From Tildeniella torsiva UHER 1998/13D (GTDB lineage Bacteria; Cyanobacteriota; Cyanobacteriia; Phormidesmidales; Phormidesmidaceae), in assembly GCA_019358835.1 (NCBI GenBank), contig JAHHIH010000010.1:124001-188000 (forward strand): a DNA stretch of 64,000 nucleotides, written 5' to 3'. Positions 1-10,252 of this stretch are shown piece after piece. The translations under genes and the position numbers were made by a program. The notes under the pieces were generated by a model. That model had not been told where the DNA came from. It worked only from the letters and a program-made list of their open reading frames with translations, and ran no database searches. Within the stretch, counting starts at the first letter, position 1; each line of letters starts with the position of its first letter.

Positions 1-470
1 ACCTCAACGACCAACACCTCCGGCAAGAATATCCCGATCACGGCCAGGCCATTACGGAAATGGAAGTGCTGTTTAACGCCAGCGCCCAACTGGCCCGCGA
101 TGCCGGACTCAATGAGGTCGCCGACGTGCTAGAGCAATACCACCTGCGAGCGATTCCCGAAAATCATCTGGCCCGCATTTTTCAGGTGCTCAACGCCTGG
201 GTGTCTTGCCGTCAGCGCAAGGGCTGGCGCAGCTCCATGAGCGACAAAGAGGCGCTAATTATTCTCAAGCAGCGGGCCGAGATGAAGTGGTCTGACCCCA
301 AGGTGGTGTTTCACTTTATTGAACACCTCTGCCGCTACTCGTCGCGGCCCGAGCGGCGTCAGGCTTGCACCATCAACGGGTTTGAGGTGCCCCCCGAAGT
401 GCCCGAGGTGAGAGACTACAGCTTTGACACCCTAGAAGACCAGTTTCAGGAAGTCGAGACGGTGGGGTAA
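1..470 (+). CDS. HD-GYP-like domain protein, C-terminal part
   Basis: The frame is open from base 3 of the window, so the gene starts upstream and only about 155 C-terminal residues are visible. An in-frame ATG at 60 is probably internal. The stretch LARIFQVLNAW, then EALIILKQRA and a final DPKVVFHFIEHL, follows the pattern of the C-terminal helices of HD-GYP c-di-GMP phosphodiesterases, where a D-A-L-T-S-D-R-P-Y block precedes EAL and a DP-V-F helix. Here that block is degenerate (SCRQRKGWRSS). The catalytic HD residues would lie upstream of the window, so activity cannot be judged. The domain call is inferred from this pattern alone. Confidence 0.55.
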   Translation, partial: LNDQHLRQEYPDHGQAITEMEVLFNASAQLARDAGLNEVADVLEQYHLRAIPENHLARIFQVLNAWVSCRQRKGWRSSMSDKEALIILKQRAEMKWSDPKVVFHFIEHLCRYSSRPERRQACTINGFEVPPEVPEVRDYSFDTLEDQFQEVETVG

Positions 471-656
471 TCCTCTGGGGGCTGGAAATGCGATCGGGGG
501 ATAGTCAGAGCTAGCGCAAGGGGCTACAGTTGGGGTGGCGCGCAGCATTTTGGCGGTTGTGGGCCGCCGGTCTGGTGACGGTTGAGGAACAACTTACTTC
601 ACCACAGACTGACCGTACACTTTAGTTTGTTGAGCAATAGCTACCAAGGGTCTGTT

Positions 657-1133
657 ATGGCTAACGACGCAATAGATATGGATCTGTCCTATTCCACCTC
701 GCCCTCTGAGGATGGGCTCGACATTGTGTCCTATGTGGACACCATTGAGGCGGTGATTGCTTCCCTCGATCAGGGGGATGGGGCCATGGTTAGCCAAACC
801 GATGGCGGGCACCTGTGGCGCTTTAAGTACGGCAGTGTTGAGGTGTATGCCCAGCTCACGGGCGAAACCGAGACCGACACGCTGACGGTGTGGTCGCCAG
901 TTCTCGTGCTGCCCGCTAAAGATGAGCCCCGGTTGATGAAGCTACTGCTAGAGAAAAACTGCAACGAAACTCTCGAAGCCCGCTTCGGTATCTCGGGCAA
1001 TCAGGTGCTGGTGATTTCGAGCCGTATTCTAAAGGACATTTCCCCGGCTGAGATCTCGCGGCTGATGACTATTGTGGCCACCATTGCCGATGACTCAGAC
1101 GAAGCGCTGGTCTCTGAATTTGGTTTAGGTTAA
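657..1133 (+). CDS. YbjN domain-containing protein
   Basis: Acidic protein of 158 residues, without signal peptide or membrane segment. The fold pattern (VIASLDQGDG, a WRFKYGS strand, LTVWSPVLVLPA, then LMKLLLEKNCNETLEARFGISGNQVLV and a final amphipathic helix) matches the YbjN / type III secretion chaperone-like family that is widespread in cyanobacteria. Family members are thought to bind other proteins, but no cellular role is firm. I chose the ATG at 657 because AAGGG lies about 7 bases upstream; an earlier in-frame start at 582 would add 25 residues that look unlike the family. It stands alone, with an inverted-repeat element just downstream at 1178-1235. Confidence 0.75.
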   Translation: MANDAIDMDLSYSTSPSEDGLDIVSYVDTIEAVIASLDQGDGAMVSQTDGGHLWRFKYGSVEVYAQLTGETETDTLTVWSPVLVLPAKDEPRLMKLLLEKNCNETLEARFGISGNQVLVISSRILKDISPAEISRLMTIVATIADDSDEALVSEFGLG

Positions 1134-1177
1134 GGAGAAGGCGCTCAGCTGGCTGGTTGGTGAGTAGTCCGTTTTGA

Positions 1178-1235
1178 GGTTAGAAGGTTGGCAAGTTTGC
1201 AGGTTCCGAACCTTTTGACCTGAAAACCTTCTAAC
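1178..1235. repeat. Inverted-repeat element, copy A
   Basis: Arms GTTAGAAGGTT (1179-1189) and AACCTTCTAAC (1225-1235) are perfect complements and enclose a smaller inverted repeat AGGTTC-C-GAACCT (1201-1213). The element lies between the convergent YbjN and site-2 protease genes, so it could act as a bidirectional terminator. Parts of it (AAGGTTGGCAAGTT, CCTTTTGACC) recur in the inverted repeat at 52654-52695, which suggests a small dispersed repeat family rather than a simple terminator. Confidence 0.6.
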
Positions 1236-1278
1236 TTACAACCCGCTCGCGTCGATGCCTAAGTCCCATGCTTCTTCC

Positions 1279-2490
1279 CTACGCCCGCGCCTCTTCAATA
1301 ACTGATTTTGCGATCGAAGATAGCTGCAACCCCGGCGGGTACTGTCCCTCTTCCTTAATGCGCTGAATCATGGCGGGGGAGATGCGCAGGCCAAGGCGAT
1401 CGGCGATCGCCCTCACTACATCGCCGCGATCGATGGTGCCCGCGACGGCATCGGCGGGGGTCAGCACCGTGAGTCGAGGCAGCTGCAACGCTTCGAGCTG
1501 ATCGATCGCCTCGGTCAGCGGCGTGCTCTCCCGCACCGACGGAATCTCTAGCAGCGGCTTGGCGATGTGGCTGAGGGGCAGAGTTTCCCACTGGCTGCGC
1601 TCGATCGCCCGCATGTCTTCGACGCTGACCAAGCCCCGATAGCGCCCGTCGGAGGCGGCGAAGTAGGCGGGGGCGCGGTTTTCTTCGAGCAGATAAGTAT
1701 CGGCAAACTGTCGCAGCGACATGCCCGCATCGACAACTTTAAAGTCGCGCGCCATAGCGTCTACGGCGGTCAGGGCCAGCATGGCTTCTTGCAGATTGCT
1801 CACCTGGTTGTAGGCGTCGGCGTTGCGTATGGCAAACCAGCCAATGGCGGCAATCCAAAAGCCAGAGAAGGCCTGGTAAGCCAGGGCCATTACCAGGCCA
1901 AAAGCGATCGCCAGCCCGCCCAGAATCTGGCCTGAGCGGGCCGCCCAGCGAATACCTTTGATGCGGCTGTTGGTGACTTTCCACACCAGGGCTTTGAGCA
2001 CCTGGCCTCCGTCTAAGGGCAGGCCGGGGATCATGTTGAACAGCGTCAGCACCAGGTTTATTTGAGCGACGCTGCCGGTGATCACCGACATTGGCGTGGG
2101 TAGGGTCGGTATTTGAGAGACGGCGGTGAGCAGCAAAAACAGCCCGAAGCTAACCAGAGGGCCTGCGATCGCCACCTTGAGCGCATCCTCTGGTGTTTTC
2201 GACTCTTTGTCGATGGAGGCGATGCCGCCGAATAAGAACAGCGTGATTGAGTTGACCGCAATGCCCTGGGTCTTAGCGGCAATGCTGTGGCCCAGCTCGT
2301 GCAGCAGCACTGAGGCAAACAGCAGCAGCGCCAGGGCAAACCCCATCACCCAGGCCAGGTTACCCCAGGCCAAGTGCCAGCTGGGCTCTAACCCGTAGGA
2401 CACGGTCACCAGCAGTAAAATGATGAACCAGGAGCTATCGACAAACAGGGGAATTCCTAAAATGGCCCCAACGCGCCAGCTGGATTGCAT
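1279..2490 (-). CDS. Site-2 protease family protein with CBS domains
   Basis: Intramembrane zinc metalloprotease of family M50 (403 residues). The zinc-binding motif HELGH is at residues 64-68 and the second motif LPLDGGQ at 157-163, whose Asp completes the metal site. At least four hydrophobic segments lie between residues 20 and 225. The C-terminal part (about 235-370) has two CBS-like repeats (AMARDFKVVDAG, then LLEIPSVRES with a final TIDRGDVVRAI), as in the CBS-containing S2P subgroup known from Methanocaldococcus and common in cyanobacteria. CBS modules usually bind adenine nucleotides and may gate the protease. Such enzymes cleave membrane-bound regulators; the substrate is unknown. 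Start ATG at 2490. Confidence 0.9.
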   Translation of the reverse strand: MQSSWRVGAILGIPLFVDSSWFIILLLVTVSYGLEPSWHLAWGNLAWVMGFALALLLFASVLLHELGHSIAAKTQGIAVNSITLFLFGGIASIDKESKTPEDALKVAIAGPLVSFGLFLLLTAVSQIPTLPTPMSVITGSVAQINLVLTLFNMIPGLPLDGGQVLKALVWKVTNSRIKGIRWAARSGQILGGLAIAFGLVMALAYQAFSGFWIAAIGWFAIRNADAYNQVSNLQEAMLALTAVDAMARDFKVVDAGMSLRQFADTYLLEENRAPAYFAASDGRYRGLVSVEDMRAIERSQWETLPLSHIAKPLLEIPSVRESTPLTEAIDQLEALQLPRLTVLTPADAVAGTIDRGDVVRAIADRLGLRISPAMIQRIKEEGQYPPGLQLSSIAKSVIEEARA

Positions 2491-2629
2491 TGCCTAGCTC
2501 CTATGAATGCTGTCAAATACCAACCCAGACCCGCCGGTAGCTAGCAACACTAGAGCCCTCGGGCCTGGGGTATGGCTTTATTCTATCAATCGCCCCATAA
2601 AGTCGCCGGGCGCAGGTCGTTGGCGGCCA

Positions 2630-2902
2630 TTAGAGCAAGCCGGCGTTACCCAAACCCAAAATCATGCCCGCGCCGAGAATGTGGCCAAAGCTGGCGATCG
2701 CCAGCAGCTCGGGCAGACCAAAGCCCTCAAATACCATCGGCAGGCCCACGGGCAGCGCTGGCCCGGCCCCAGGCTTGCGAATGGCGTATTTGCCAATGGC
2801 CAGCACAAACAGATTGCAGGTAATCATAATTAGCGCCACTTTAAACGACCACTCGGGGGTGGTGGGCACGGTATAGGCGGCAAGCAGGGTAGAAAACAGC
2901 AA
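2630..2902 (-). CDS. psaK: Photosystem I reaction center subunit PsaK
   Basis: Small thylakoid protein of 90 residues with two transmembrane helices, one at about 19-39 and one at about 60-88. The C-terminal block GFGLPELLAIASFGHILGAG is the PsaK signature, and the N-terminal STLLAA and the central IMITCNLFVLAIGKYAI helix also fit. PsaK binds antenna chlorophyll at the edge of PSI and is involved in phycobilisome-PSI energy transfer in state transitions. The best start is TTG at 2902, with GGAG about 10 bases upstream; no in-frame ATG or GTG precedes it. It is divergent from trpF across about 160 bp. Confidence 0.93.
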   Translation of the reverse strand: MLFSTLLAAYTVPTTPEWSFKVALIMITCNLFVLAIGKYAIRKPGAGPALPVGLPMVFEGFGLPELLAIASFGHILGAGMILGLGNAGLL

Positions 2903-3065
2903 TGTTATTTCTCCGCTAGAGGTCTAAAATTGGGTCTTGAGACTAAAACAGGGCTTGGAAAACAGCATTTAAGGCGATCGCCCAATGCCTAGCCTAGGCA
3001 CTCAGCATGGTTGGATTATAAAAATCCACCGACACCCTTCCGACGGAATGTTCAATAGAGTTAAC

Positions 3066-3725
3066 ATGCGGGTCAAGATTTGCGGCATTACCCAGGCGGA
3101 GCAGGCGATCGCGATCGCCCGCCACGGTGCCACCCACCTCGGTTTCATCTGTGTGCCCCAGTCGCCCCGCTATCTGGCCCCTAGCGCCCTCGCCGAAATC
3201 ACCCAGGCGCTCAATGCCGCTAGCGTGGTGACTAAAACCGTAGGGGTCTTTGCCAACGCCTCGCTGGCAGAGATGGTTGACATTGCCCGCCAGGCCAACC
3301 TCAGCCACATTCAGCTCCACGGTCAAGAAACCCTGGAGCAATGCCAGCAGCTCCTGGCCGAGCTGCCCGGCATCTTCCTGATCAAAGCTATTCGTGTACG
3401 CACTGCCGCAGACCTGGTGCGGGCTGAAACCTATGCTCCCTACGTCGATGCCCTGCTGCTCGACGCTTACCATCCTCAGCAGTTGGGCGGTACCGGGTTA
3501 ACTCTGGATTGGGATGCCTTGGTGTCGTTTCGACCCACCTGCCCCTGGATGCTGGCGGGCGGGCTAACCCCTGAGAACATTGCCACTGCGCTCGCGACCC
3601 TCAAACCCGACGGCATTGACCTCTCCAGTGGCATAGAACAACACCCTGGCGTGAAAGATTTAGCCCTGGTACAGCACCTATTTGAGCAGTTGCAGCCTTG
3701 GCTAAGCCTTGCACCAACATCGTGA
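3066..3725 (+). CDS. trpF: Phosphoribosylanthranilate isomerase
   Basis: TrpF catalyses the Amadori rearrangement of N-(5-phosphoribosyl)anthranilate to CdRP in tryptophan synthesis. From the chosen ATG the protein has 219 residues, normal for the family. It starts with the hallmark MRVKICGIT, containing the catalytic Cys. QLHGQE and LLLDAYHPQQLGGTG (catalytic Asp and phosphate loop) follow, then LAGGLTPENI and the late GIDLSSGIE loop, all typical of this TIM barrel. Earlier in-frame starts at 3048 and 2985 would add residues not seen in the family. No other trp gene is nearby, which is normal for cyanobacteria. The 3' end is convergent with nblS, 33 bp apart. Confidence 0.95.
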   Translation: MRVKICGITQAEQAIAIARHGATHLGFICVPQSPRYLAPSALAEITQALNAASVVTKTVGVFANASLAEMVDIARQANLSHIQLHGQETLEQCQQLLAELPGIFLIKAIRVRTAADLVRAETYAPYVDALLLDAYHPQQLGGTGLTLDWDALVSFRPTCPWMLAGGLTPENIATALATLKPDGIDLSSGIEQHPGVKDLALVQHLFEQLQPWLSLAPTS

Positions 3726-3758
3726 GCTGACTACTTTAAGCCCGACAGGGAATAGACG

Positions 3759-5777
3759 TTAATTTTGGTCGGTTTTGGGAGCAAACAGTGAAGTATCTAA
3801 GACTGGCAGGCTGATGGTGGCGATCGCTAAGTCCTTACCTTCTGCCTTCGTATGGGTGCTATCCTTTGCCAACATTTCAAGCACCTCGGGTTGGTAGACG
3901 GCGACATCGAACCAGAAGGTGGTGCCAACGCCCACTTCGCTGACCAGGTGCACCTGGCTGCTGTGCTTTTCGATGATGTTTTTGACGATCGAGAGGCCTA
4001 GACCGGTGCCTTCTAGCGTGTGAACGCGGTTTTCGACCCGGAAGAAGCGATCGAAAATAGCCTGCTGGTCTTCGGGGGCGATGCCAATGCCGGTGTCAGA
4101 GATCTCGATGCGAATGTAGCCGCCCTCGTTGGGGTCGTCCCCAGGGGGCACGATCTGGTGGGCTCGCAACATCACCTGGCCGCCAGATTCGGTAAATTTG
4201 AGCGCGTTGCCCACCAGGTTGCTAAACACTTGCAGCAGCAGGTCGTAGTTGCCGATCGCAGGTGGCAGATTGGGTTCGACATCCTGCAATAGCTCAATTT
4301 GCTTGTCGCGGGCGTTGAGGCGGTGGGTGCGCAGGGTCTGCTCAATCGGCTGAATGATATCCACGGCTTCGAGCTGGTACTGGCGGCTCGACTCTAGGCG
4401 CGACAGGTCAAGTACATCGTTGACCAGGCGGGTGAGGCGATCGGTTTCGTGGTTGGCGGTTTCGAGAAATTCCTTGCGTTCGCCGTCGCTGAGGTCTTCG
4501 CCGTACTCATGCAGCGTTTCGATGAATGACTTGATGTTAAACAACGGCGTGCGCAACTCGTGGGAAACATTGCTGATGAACTGGGCCTTGGCCTCGTTGA
4601 GAGCGACCTCGCGGGTAATATCCTGCACGGTAATGGCCAGGCCTTTGACGTTTTCTTTGGCCTGGTCGAGCACAGTGTTGAGCAAAATCCGCAGGGTGCG
4701 ACTGCTGGGCTCGGTGATGGGCACCCGAAACTCCATCGCGGCTGAGTCGCCCTTGACGGCCTGAAACAAAGGCCGGGTGAGCTGCACCCGCACTGGGGCG
4801 GGGAAGTGCTCCAAAATATTCTTGCCGTCCAAAATTTGGTCATCCCAGCCAAAAATGCGGCGGGCGGTGGGGTTGACCAGTACGGCGTGCATGTCACTGT
4901 CGAGCAAAATGGCTCCGTCGGCAATGGTCGATACCAGGGTTTCGAGCTTAGCTTTCTCGGCGGTGAGTTCTTCGATATTTTGCTCTTCGTAGCTCTCTAG
5001 CCGCTCGGCCATGTCGTTGAAGCTGTAGATCAGCTCGCCCAGTTCGCCGCCCAGGGGCAGGTCAATGCGCTGTTTAAAGTTGCCGTCGGCAATATTTTTG
5101 ACCCCCAGGGAGAGTTCTTTGATCGGTTGGGTAATGGTGAGGGCGTTGAACACTGCGCCCAAAATCACCATCACCCAAATTGACACAAACACGGCAATGG
5201 TGACATCGCGCGTCAGGTTAGAGGAGGCGACTACCGTGGGGTTGGGGTTAATACCCAGGGCCAAGACGCCCAGATAGGTGCCGTTGTAGTTGAGGGGCAC
5301 AAATACATCGGTGACTTCGCCCACCGGAGTGAGGTGCTGGCGCACCAGGGGTCGATCGGTGTTTTGGGCATAGCCCTCGGGCAGCTGCATGCGCCGCCGC
5401 AGCGTGAGGGAATTTTGTACCGCCGACTCAGAGAACGGAATGCCAAAGAAAATGTCGCCATTCTCATCGGCGTAAAGCATGTAGCGCACGCTAGAGGTGC
5501 TCTGGTAAAAGCTATAGGAGAAGCGGGCCAGCTCGGTGCGATCGGCTTCGTTGACCAGGGGAGCGACGTTAGCCGCTAGCAGCAGCCCCAGGTCGCGGGC
5601 AAAGCGGGTGTCGTTGAGACGGGCATCCATTTGAATGGTGTTGACGGCCCAAAAGGTAAGGGCGCTCGTAATCATCGACACCACCAGCGTTGCCCCGGCC
5701 ATTAGCCGGGTCTGGAGGGTGAAGTCGCCCCACCAGTGCAGGAAGATATCGCGAATTTTAGCCAGGAGCCTGATCAA
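3759..5777 (-). CDS. nblS: Sensor histidine kinase NblS (Hik33/DspA family)
   Basis: Membrane histidine kinase of 672 residues with the full Hik33 architecture: TM helix at about 27-48, periplasmic region, TM helix at about 192-214, HAMP (215-265), PAS (275-390), HisKA with phospho-acceptor His406 in FISNVSHELRTPLFNIKS, and an ATPase domain with NLVGNALKF (N box), DTGIGI (G1) and GTGLGLSI (G2). The unusual LFN after RTP is characteristic of this cyanobacterial and plastid family. NblS controls high-light, nutrient-stress, cold and osmotic responses, working mainly with RpaB and the Ssl3451-type inhibitor; neither partner is in the window. The start is TTG at 5777, in register with the family N terminus (FTLQTRLMA about 20 residues in). 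Confidence 0.93.
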   Translation of the reverse strand: MIRLLAKIRDIFLHWWGDFTLQTRLMAGATLVVSMITSALTFWAVNTIQMDARLNDTRFARDLGLLLAANVAPLVNEADRTELARFSYSFYQSTSSVRYMLYADENGDIFFGIPFSESAVQNSLTLRRRMQLPEGYAQNTDRPLVRQHLTPVGEVTDVFVPLNYNGTYLGVLALGINPNPTVVASSNLTRDVTIAVFVSIWVMVILGAVFNALTITQPIKELSLGVKNIADGNFKQRIDLPLGGELGELIYSFNDMAERLESYEEQNIEELTAEKAKLETLVSTIADGAILLDSDMHAVLVNPTARRIFGWDDQILDGKNILEHFPAPVRVQLTRPLFQAVKGDSAAMEFRVPITEPSSRTLRILLNTVLDQAKENVKGLAITVQDITREVALNEAKAQFISNVSHELRTPLFNIKSFIETLHEYGEDLSDGERKEFLETANHETDRLTRLVNDVLDLSRLESSRQYQLEAVDIIQPIEQTLRTHRLNARDKQIELLQDVEPNLPPAIGNYDLLLQVFSNLVGNALKFTESGGQVMLRAHQIVPPGDDPNEGGYIRIEISDTGIGIAPEDQQAIFDRFFRVENRVHTLEGTGLGLSIVKNIIEKHSSQVHLVSEVGVGTTFWFDVAVYQPEVLEMLAKDSTHTKAEGKDLAIATISLPVLDTSLFAPKTDQN

Positions 5778-5849
5778 CGGAACCTATCGAATGCGGGATG
5801 CTAGATCAGCCTTTATTCTGGCATGTTCTTCAGAACTTAGCCCCGCCGC

Positions 5850-6194
5850 TTAGTCTTCGAACAGGGTTTCAAATTCGTGGCGCAAGCAGTCGTAGTTGAC
5901 CACGCGGGCCACGATCAGGTTTTGGGCACCTTGGGCAGCGGCGAACTGCTGTTTCCAGTGGCGCACGTCGTGCTCTTGGCTCAGCCAGAAGGCAACGATG
6001 GTGCTGACGATCGCATCCCAATCCCAATCAGGCTTGCGGTGCACGGCCTCGGTGGCGCTGATGAAGGCATCGAGGGTGCAGCAGTAGCTGCCCAGGAATG
6101 CTTGGCTGCGATCGCGCCGCGCCTCCACCCGCTGCTGGTGGTTAAAAAATTGCAGTACTGGGGAAATGCCAATGATGTCAAAGCTATAGCTCAT
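5850..6194 (-). CDS. Hypothetical protein
   Basis: About 114 residues from the ATG at 6194 (MSYSFDIIGIS); an in-frame extension to 6260 is possible but less likely. No signal peptide or clear membrane segment from this start. It is rich in Trp and His (WDWDAIVS, FWLSQEHDVRHWKQQF) and ends in an acidic LFED. I do not recognise a domain. It lies 73 bp upstream of nblS on the same strand and could be co-transcribed with it, but I see nothing that links the functions. Confidence 0.65.
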   Translation of the reverse strand: MSYSFDIIGISPVLQFFNHQQRVEARRDRSQAFLGSYCCTLDAFISATEAVHRKPDWDWDAIVSTIVAFWLSQEHDVRHWKQQFAAAQGAQNLIVARVVNYDCLRHEFETLFED

Positions 6195-6414
6195 GGTTAA
6201 ACAGAGGATAAAGCCAAGCAGACTGGACTGAAATCGGTGATGAATCGCGTTTAGAGTCAATACCGGTGACGCAAGTTAGTGAACAGTTTAGACAGTTCGC
6301 TCTGTGAAGTTGTTCGCCCGCAACGGTTTTTGACGATTTGCTCAAGATAGTCGAGCGCTACCATAGAAGGCACTGCCGTCAGTCAGAGATTGCCCACTCC
6401 CCTCGGAGCATCCT

Positions 6415-7025
6415 ATGACCACCCTAGATTTGCCGCTTGAAATTAACCTTGAAGCCGTTCATTTTACCGATGAGCAGTTCTACCAACTCTGCATCCATAA
6501 CCCAGAGATGGCGATCGAGCAAAATGCCCAAGGAGTGTTGATAGTTATGCCCCCCGTCGGTGGTGAGAGCGGCAATCAAGAGATGGAGGTTGGCGGTGAA
6601 CTGTACCTCTGGAATAAGCAAACCCAGCTTGGCAAGGTTTTTAGCTCCTCTACAGTTTTTCAGCTACCGATTGGCAGCAAGCGATGGTCAAAGACCGGCC
6701 CGAAGGGTCATCGCCCGATGCCGCCTGGATAGAGCTATCCCGTTGGGAGGCGCTGACCTCAGAGCAGCGGCGCAGGTTTCCACCCATTGCGCCCGATTTT
6801 GTCATGGAGGTGCGGTCAAGCACCGACAACCTAACGACCCTGCGCGAGAAGATGCAGGAATATATGGCCAGCGGTGTTCGTTTGGGCTGGCTGCTTAATT
6901 CTCACGATCAGCAGGTAGAAATTTATCGACCTGGGCAAGCGACGGAGGTGCGATCGCTGCCTACTCAGCTTTCTGGAGAGTCCGTGCTACCAGGTTTCAC
7001 TTTGGATGTTTCCCCCTTTGCTTAG
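6415..7025 (+). pseudogene. Uma2 family endonuclease, frameshifted
   Basis: Two overlapping frames together make one Uma2-type PD-(D/E)XK protein of about 190 residues. The first (6415-6732) gives the N-terminal half up to VFQLPIG, where the family normally continues within a few residues to SPDA-W. The second (from about 6702) supplies SSPDAAWIELSRWEAL, then PDFVMEVRSSTDN and the rest to 7025. About 35 bases separate the LPIG codons from the SPDAAW codons where 6-9 would be expected. That points to an insertion of roughly 26-29 bp that also shifts the frame. The upstream half has a proper start; the downstream half has only a fortuitous ATG at 6684. Probably inactive; a sequencing error is less likely because the extra stretch is long. 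Confidence 0.75.
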
Positions 7026-7055
7026 CCGTGGGGATGTTGCAGCGCAGCCAACCTT

Positions 7056-7273
7056 TATAACATCGGCGTGTGGAGCCCTGTAAGTGACAGGCGTCACAGT
7101 TCGCGAAACTCTTGAGGGCCAATCCCCCTCGACCAACCTGCCATAAAGATGCCGTCGCAAGGGATGACTCAGCCCTGCCTTTGAGGCATTCTAGATTCAG
7201 ATAAGACGGACTTCGCGCAATATAACTAACTCCCTATTCTAAGCAGCCCCCGGTGCCTCGGCATCGGGGGTTA
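7056..7273 (+). ncRNA. Candidate structured small RNA
   Basis: A gene-free stretch of 312 bp lies between the broken Uma2 gene and ahcY. It has a -10-like TATAAC at 7056-7061, though no good -35 at normal spacing. Several short complementary arms follow: GTGAC/GTCAC at 7084-7097, AGTT/AACT around 7100-7110 and GAGGG/CCCTC around 7114-7130. It ends in the strong hairpin at 7247-7270. The segment GAGGGCCAATCCCCCTC recalls the GGGCCAGTCCCC strand of 6S RNA, but I cannot show that it is 6S RNA. It may equally be an untranslated remnant. Confidence 0.3.
7247..7273 (+). terminator. Hairpin terminator, plus strand
   Basis: CCCCCGGTGCC (7247-7257) and GGCATCGGGGG (7260-7270) form an 11-bp stem with one G-T pair, followed by TTATTTA. 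It points along the plus strand and would end transcription from the Uma2 region or the candidate small RNA. Confidence 0.65.
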
Positions 7274-7283
7274 TTTAATGGAA

Positions 7284-7318
7284 AAAGCCCCAGGATGCTG
7301 CCAGCATCCTGGGGCTTT
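7284..7318 (-). terminator. Terminator of ahcY
   Basis: A perfect 17-base inverted repeat (AAAGCCCCAGGATGCTG and its complement) is separated by a single base. It lies 20 bp after the ahcY stop. Read on the minus strand, the stem is followed by a T-rich run, as in an intrinsic terminator. Confidence 0.8.
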
Positions 7319-7337
7319 AGTTGAGGGAGACGATGGC

Positions 7338-8703
<1,366 letters not shown>

Positions 8704-8725
<22 letters not shown>

Positions 8726-9489
8726 CGCACCTCTCCGCAAAACTCCTTGGCCGCCTCCACCGCCTGCTGCCGCAGGTTGGCGTAAACCTTAGCAAAGGGC
8801 GGCTGCCAGGCCGATAGCCCTAGCACATCTGCCGTCACCAGCACCTGACCGTCGCAGTGCACCCCCGCCCCAATGCCGATAGTGGGGATGCTCAGCGCCT
8901 TGGTAATGCTGCGGGCCAGCTCGGCAGGAATGTGCTCTAGCACCACGCAGAAGGCTCCGGCCTGCTCTAGGGCTTTGGCTTCGGCGAGAATGCGATCGCC
9001 CTCTGCCACCGTTTTCCCCTGTTTGCGAAAGCCGCCAAACTGGTTGACCGACTGGGGTGTGAGCCCCACGTGGCCCATCACCGGAATGCCCCACTGCACC
9101 AGGCGGCGCACCGTTTCGACCACTTCCCCGTGGCCCCCTTCCAGCTTCACGGCCTGGGCACCAATTTTGAGCATTTGGCCAGCGGCGCGAATGGCATCTT
9201 CAACGCTGGTCTGGTAGCTGAGAAAGGGTAGATCGACCACCATTAGCGCATTTTTGACCCCCCGGCGCACCGCCCCGGCGCAGATCACCATATCCTCGGT
9301 GGTCAGCGGTAGGGTGGTGTCGTAGCCAAGGGCGACCATCGCTAACGAGTCGCCCACCAGCACGATGTCGGCTCCGGCCTGATCGACAATTTGCCCCGAC
9401 ATCACATCCCAGGCGGTGAGCACGGCAATGGGCTGAGCCGGTTGGCCTGTCTGCTTCCACCGCAAAATTTGATCAACGCTAACGGCCAT
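8704..9489 (-). CDS. panB: 3-methyl-2-oxobutanoate hydroxymethyltransferase
   Basis: First step of pantothenate synthesis: transfers a hydroxymethyl group from methylene-THF to ketoisovalerate to give ketopantoate. From the ATG at 9489 the protein has 261 residues, normal for PanB. Family signatures are [25 protein letters not shown] (metal-binding Asp), [17 protein letters not shown] (a canonical PanB stretch), the catalytic Glu in [11 protein letters not shown] and IGIGAG. An upstream in-frame extension to 9576 is unlikely. It diverges from clpP across about 130 bp. No panC or panD is nearby. Confidence 0.95.
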
Positions 9490-9620
9490 GGCTGCGCCTG
9501 AAAAGGGGATATGGTTGCCAGGATAACAAACCCTGATTCGGCTATCCCTCCACGCTGCCGCCCCTTTGGAGAACACAACTCGCTAGAATCAGGTAAACCC
9601 GTACAAAGTGGCTTATCACG

Positions 9621-10226
9621 ATGATCCCAACCGTTATTGAGCAATCCGGGCGTGGCGAGCGCGCGTTTGACATTTATTCCCGGCTTTTGCGGGAGCGTAT
9701 TATCTTCCTCGGCCAAGAGGTCACTGCCGACTCGGCCAACCTGATTGTGGCCCAAATGCTGTTTCTCGAAGCCGAAGACCCCGACAAAGACATTTATCTC
9801 TACATCAATTCCCCTGGTGGGTCGGTGTCGGCGGGCCTGGGCATCTACGACACCATGAACCACATTCGGCCCCAAATCTGCACCATCTGCGTGGGGCTGG
9901 CGGCCAGCATGGGGGCGTTTTTGCTCACCGCAGGCGAAAAGGGCAAGCGCATGAGTCTGCCCAACTCCCGCATTATGATTCACCAGCCTTTGGGTGGTGC
10001 CCAGGGCCAGGCCACCGATATTGAAATTCAGGCGAAGGAAATTCTTTACTTGAAGAAGCAGCTGAACGATGCGATCGCTAAAAACACCGGCCAGCCGATC
10101 GACAAAATCGCCCAAGACACCGAGCGCGACTTCTTTATGAGCCCTCAAGAAGCCGTCGAGTACGGCCTGATTGACCAGGTGATCGATCGCACCGCCGTTG
10201 GGGCCCGTCCATTGACGATTATGTAG
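9621..10226 (+). CDS. clpP: ATP-dependent Clp protease proteolytic subunit
   Basis: Serine peptidase subunit of 201 residues that forms the Clp degradation chamber with a ClpC/ClpX-type ATPase. The catalytic triad is intact: Ser96 in [11 protein letters not shown], His121 in MIHQPLGG and Asp170 in the TERD block, so this is a ClpP paralogue and not a catalytically dead Clp[13 protein letters not shown] forms the oxyanion region. Cyanobacteria have several ClpP copies; this one stands alone without an adjacent clpX or clpR, so it is not the clpR-clpP3 or clpP2-clpX operon type. A terminator hairpin follows at 10253-10277. Confidence 0.96.
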   Translation: MIPTVIEQSGRGERAFDIYSRLLRERIIFLGQEVTADSANLIVAQMLFLEAEDPDKDIYLYINSPGGSVSAGLGIYDTMNHIRPQICTICVGLAASMGAFLLTAGEKGKRMSLPNSRIMIHQPLGGAQGQATDIEIQAKEILYLKKQLNDAIAKNTGQPIDKIAQDTERDFFMSPQEAVEYGLIDQVIDRTAVGARPLTIM

Positions 10227-10252
10227 GCCAGGTCAATAGCCGATAACGTTAG

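Noticed and set aside
9402-10148. Long open frame of 248 codons antisense to clpP
   Set aside because: It is a shadow of the codon usage of clpP and panB, has no family likeness and covers two well-supported genes.
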